Source: Pseudolabrys sp. (lineage in GTDB: Bacteria; Pseudomonadota; Alphaproteobacteria; Rhizobiales; Xanthobacteraceae). From it: a DNA stretch of 64,000 nt. The stretch is from positions 1-64,000 of the forward strand of contig JAHCKG010000013.1 of NCBI GenBank assembly GCA_026125895.1. Reading direction: 5' to 3'. The notes under the pieces are model-generated. The model ran no database searches. It was not told where the DNA came from and saw nothing but the letters and a program-made list of their open reading frames with translations. Made by a program: the position numbers and the translations under genes. Within the stretch, counting starts at the first letter, position 1, and every line of letters starts with the position of its first letter. Positions 61,723 through 64,000 of this stretch are shown here, in pieces.

Positions 61723-62871
61723 TTATTTCCGGAGCACCAGCTTGTCGTCCTTGACGGAGACGAGCACGTAGGGGTTCGCGGTGATGCCGATGTGGTTCTC
61801 GGTGGTGAAGTTGTACGAGGCGCCGGCGCCGACATAGGGACCGAGCTTCTCGAACGCGTCACGGACCTTCTCGCCATCCGTGGTGCCCGCCTTCTTCATG
61901 GCTTCGACCATCATCATGATCGAGTCCCAGGCGCGGGAGGCCTGCGCGTTGTCGGAGCGGCCGAACTTGTCCTTCATCGCCTTGACGAAGGGCTCGGCGG
62001 CGGCGCGGGCCTTGGGGTCGGTGAGGATGCTGATGTCTTCCGACGCGAGCTGGATGAGCGGCGACGGCGCCATGTACTGCTCGCCCAGCACCTTGCCAGC
62101 GGCCAGATGGATGTCGAGCTCCTGGATGGAGCCGAGCATCAGCATGTCCTTGAGGCCGAGGCTGCGGATATTGTTGGCGGCGGTGACCACAGCGTTGCCC
62201 TGCCCGAGCATGATGACGGCGCCGGCGCCGGCGGCCTTGATGCGGCCGATCTGCACGCTGAAGTCCGAGTCGTCCTGCTGATAGGTTTCGCTGGCGACGA
62301 CTTCGAGGCCGAACTCGGCCGCGGTCTTCTCGGCGATGCCCTTCATCAGCGTGACGTAGGGGCTCGGATCGGCGAGGAGACCGATCTTGCGGACCTGCGT
62401 CTTTTCCTTGAGGTACTGATAGCGGGTGTCCACTTCGTACTTCGGCGGCGGCAGGAACTGGAACGCCCACTTAATCTCTTCCGGCTGGCGCGGCAGGATC
62501 GAGCAGAGGAACATCGGCAGCTTGGCCTTGGCGACGAAGCTGGCCGCCGCGAAGTTGCCGGCCGAGATACAGCCTGAGTCGAAGGCGACGACTTTGTCCT
62601 CGCTCATCATCTTGCGATAGACGACGACCGCCTGCTGCGGCGTCGACTTGTTGTCTTCGGTGACGAGCTTGAGCTTCTTGCCGAGCACGCCGCCCTGCCC
62701 GTTGACCCGCTCGATCGCGGCCACGAGGCCGTCGCGCCAGTGCGCGTCGGTCAGCGAGCCGTAGCCGGTCAGACCGAGCGACGAGCCGATGACGATGTCT
62801 TGAGCCGATGCCGCTCCGACCGTGCCGACCGACAGCGCTGCCGCCAGAATGATTGCCTTGCCGTATTTCAT
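61723..62871 (-). CDS. branched-chain-type ABC transporter substrate-binding protein
   Basis: A 382-residue periplasmic binding protein of the LivK/AmiC type I fold. It has a signal peptide (AIILAAALSVGTVGAASAQ), then IVIGSSLGLTGYGSLTDAHW, NGQGGVLGKKLKLVTEDNKST and VVYRKMMSEDKVVAFDSG. The family binds amino acids, amides, urea or aromatic acids; the pocket residues do not let me pick one. It is the first importer gene, preceded by the aldolase gene 60 bases upstream on the same strand. Confidence 0.92.
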   Translation of the reverse strand: MKYGKAIILAAALSVGTVGAASAQDIVIGSSLGLTGYGSLTDAHWRDGLVAAIERVNGQGGVLGKKLKLVTEDNKSTPQQAVVVYRKMMSEDKVVAFDSGCISAGNFAAASFVAKAKLPMFLCSILPRQPEEIKWAFQFLPPPKYEVDTRYQYLKEKTQVRKIGLLADPSPYVTLMKGIAEKTAAEFGLEVVASETYQQDDSDFSVQIGRIKAAGAGAVIMLGQGNAVVTAANNIRSLGLKDMLMLGSIQELDIHLAAGKVLGEQYMAPSPLIQLASEDISILTDPKARAAAEPFVKAMKDKFGRSDNAQASRAWDSIMMMVEAMKKAGTTDGEKVRDAFEKLGPYVGAGASYNFTTENHIGITANPYVLVSVKDDKLVLRK

Positions 62872-62931
62872 GTCCTGTTCCTCCCGAGTTTTGCGTTGTT
62901 CAGTTTCGCCGGCGAGCCGGCGTGTTGCGAT

Positions 62932-63699
62932 TTATTTCGAGGCGACGTCACGAACTTCGCCGAGGCCTTTCATCGCCGCCTGCCGCAGGAAGCCCTGGTC
63001 GGACGACAGAATGAAGACACTGGCGCCGTGCGACTTCAGCCACGCCGCCTCCTGCGCGTTGCCGACATAGACGCTGAGGTTCTTCTTCGTCTTGCGCGCG
63101 GCTTCAGCGATGCGCTCGACGGCGCGAACCACCGCCGGCGGATCCTTGGTCTCATCGCCATAGGCCGCCGTGAGATCGCCGCGGCCGATGAACAGCGAGT
63201 CGACGCCGTCGACCGCCGCGATGGCGTCGATCTCGTCGAGCGCCACCGGGTCCTCGATCTGCGCGACGAAGGTCATCTGCTGATCCGCGGCCGCGATGTG
63301 CTTCCACATCGGCACGCCGGTGTAGGCGCCGGCGCGGGTCGAGGTGGCGAAGCCGCGGGCGCCGTTGCGGTAACGGAACAACGCCGCCACTTCGCGGGCA
63401 TAGGCGGCGCTCTTGACGTGCGGCACCAGGATGCCGGTGGCGCCGCAATCCAGCACCGAAAGGATCGACTCGGGGCCGGGCACGCGTACCAGCGCCGGAA
63501 TGTCGTAACCGCGCGCCGCCATCAAGGCGATGTCGGTCGTGGTGCGGTCGAACGGCGCGTGCTCCTGGTCGATGACGACGAAGTCGAAGCCGGCGCCGGC
63601 GAGAATTTCGGTGCCATGGCCGGTCGGCGTCTTCAGGAACGAGCCGACCAGCTTGTCGCCGGCCAGCATGCGCTGGCGAAAGGTCGTTGTCTTCTGCAT
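62932..63699 (-). CDS. HpcH/HpaI aldolase family protein
   Basis: A 255-residue TIM-barrel, metal-dependent class II pyruvate aldolase. Motifs are FLKTPTGHGTEILAGAGFDF, VIDQEHAPFDRT, LVRVPGPESILSVLDCGATG, VAQIEDPVALDEID and SLFIGRGDLTAAYGD with the metal Glu/Asp. Relatives cleave 4-hydroxy-2-oxo-heptanedioate from homoprotocatechuate breakdown or similar hydroxy-keto acids. It lies between the cupin-like gene and the ABC importer on the same strand, so it may process the imported compound. Confidence 0.9.
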   Translation of the reverse strand: MQKTTTFRQRMLAGDKLVGSFLKTPTGHGTEILAGAGFDFVVIDQEHAPFDRTTTDIALMAARGYDIPALVRVPGPESILSVLDCGATGILVPHVKSAAYAREVAALFRYRNGARGFATSTRAGAYTGVPMWKHIAAADQQMTFVAQIEDPVALDEIDAIAAVDGVDSLFIGRGDLTAAYGDETKDPPAVVRAVERIAEAARKTKKNLSVYVGNAQEAAWLKSHGASVFILSSDQGFLRQAAMKGLGEVRDVASK

Positions 63700-63718
63700 T
63701 GCGTGGCCTTGTCGCTTT

Positions 63719-64000
63719 CTAGTTCTGGTTCGGCATCGGGTAGTCGTCGGCGTTCAGGATCCAGCCGGGCTTCTGCGAGAAGTCCAAGCGCGGCGGGCAG
63801 AAAATGTCGACGAGCTGATTGCGGCCCTTGCCGCAGGCTTCGGTGGTGTGGATCGACGGCGGCGGAATGATCGCGATCGACGGCGTGCCGCACAGTTCGT
63901 GATCGTCCGGCAGCCAGTTGTTCTTGTTGACGACCCACGGCCAGCGCAGGTGGTGCATGAACTCGCCCGAGATGGCGAGCGAGCACTGCTCGAAGTCGTC
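63719..64000 (-). CDS. cupin-like protein, C-terminal fragment (continues past window)
   Basis: The last 93 codons of a gene that starts beyond base 64000. The visible part reads [19 protein letters not shown], then [20 protein letters not shown] and [20 protein letters not shown]. The order of a Glu, His residues, a PPP-S-x-H turn and a final [10 protein letters not shown] strand looks like the second half of a cupin barrel. It stops 20 bases before the HpaI-like start and is probably co-transcribed. The identification is tentative because the N-terminal half is missing. Confidence 0.5.
   Translation of the reverse strand, partial: DDFEQCSLAISGEFMHHLRWPWVVNKNNWLPDDHELCGTPSIAIIPPPSIHTTEACGKGRNQLVDIFCPPRLDFSQKPGWILNADDYPMPNQN

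Overview
The window is GC-rich chromosomal DNA with dense, uniform coding. It looks like an alphaproteobacterium of the order Hyphomicrobiales, in the Bradyrhizobium / Rhodopseudomonas / Pseudolabrys neighbourhood. The grounds are the 6S RNA-zapA-DUF4164 order, the tkt-gap-pgk-class I fba run, several palindromic intergenic repeat families familiar from that group, and many alphaproteobacterial small proteins. I saw no tRNA, rRNA, CRISPR array, intact insertion sequence or prophage.

Layout. 0-1.3 kb, minus strand: DUF4164 protein, zapA, a small protein and the edge of a 6S-like RNA. 1.4-7.1 kb: transketolase, GAPDH, phosphoglycerate kinase and class I aldolase, with a different repeat family in every junction. 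7.3-12.6 kb: small secreted proteins, a glutathione transferase, a threonine dehydratase-like enzyme, a ThiE-like protein that seems to lack catalytic residues, a Sel1 protein and an inositol monophosphatase-family enzyme. 12.9-15.9 kb: a MotA/TolQ-like and OmpA/MotB-like pair with DUF4031 and GNAT proteins. 16-19 kb: an orphan Flp pilin, a long non-coding gap, a Nudix enzyme with a basic tail and three tandem glycine-zipper secreted proteins. 19-30 kb: lytic transglycosylase, flavin reductase, regulators, transporters, EttA, a 2-hydroxyacid dehydrogenase and an EAL protein with an altered receiver domain.

30-41 kb: a UdgX-type uracil-DNA glycosylase, then surface-polysaccharide genes (CapD-like enzyme, two glycosyltransferases, nucleotide-sugar dehydrogenase, flippase-like membrane protein, GmhB). 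41-48 kb: an MFS carrier and thioesterase, then aroQ plus a TRAP transporter, facing two tandem GntR regulators and a quinate/shikimate dehydrogenase-type AroE. 48-55 kb: a sulfide-type block, in which a BigR/SqrR-like ArsR repressor heads an RND efflux operon and faces a DUF2892 protein and sulfide:quinone oxidoreductase. 55-64 kb: a 3-dehydroshikimate dehydratase fused to an HPPD-like domain, an SDR, a quinone reductase, a complete branched-chain-type ABC importer, an HpcH/HpaI aldolase and the end of a cupin-like protein.

Reading it together: aroQ, the dehydrogenase and the fused dehydratase give a quinate/shikimate-to-protocatechuate route like the Corynebacterium qsu genes, here with a TRAP importer and split by the sulfide/efflux block. 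That block is the best candidate for a little-described system: a persulfide-sensing repressor apparently controlling both sulfide oxidation and an RND exporter. Protein identities are family recognition from motifs; no database search was run.
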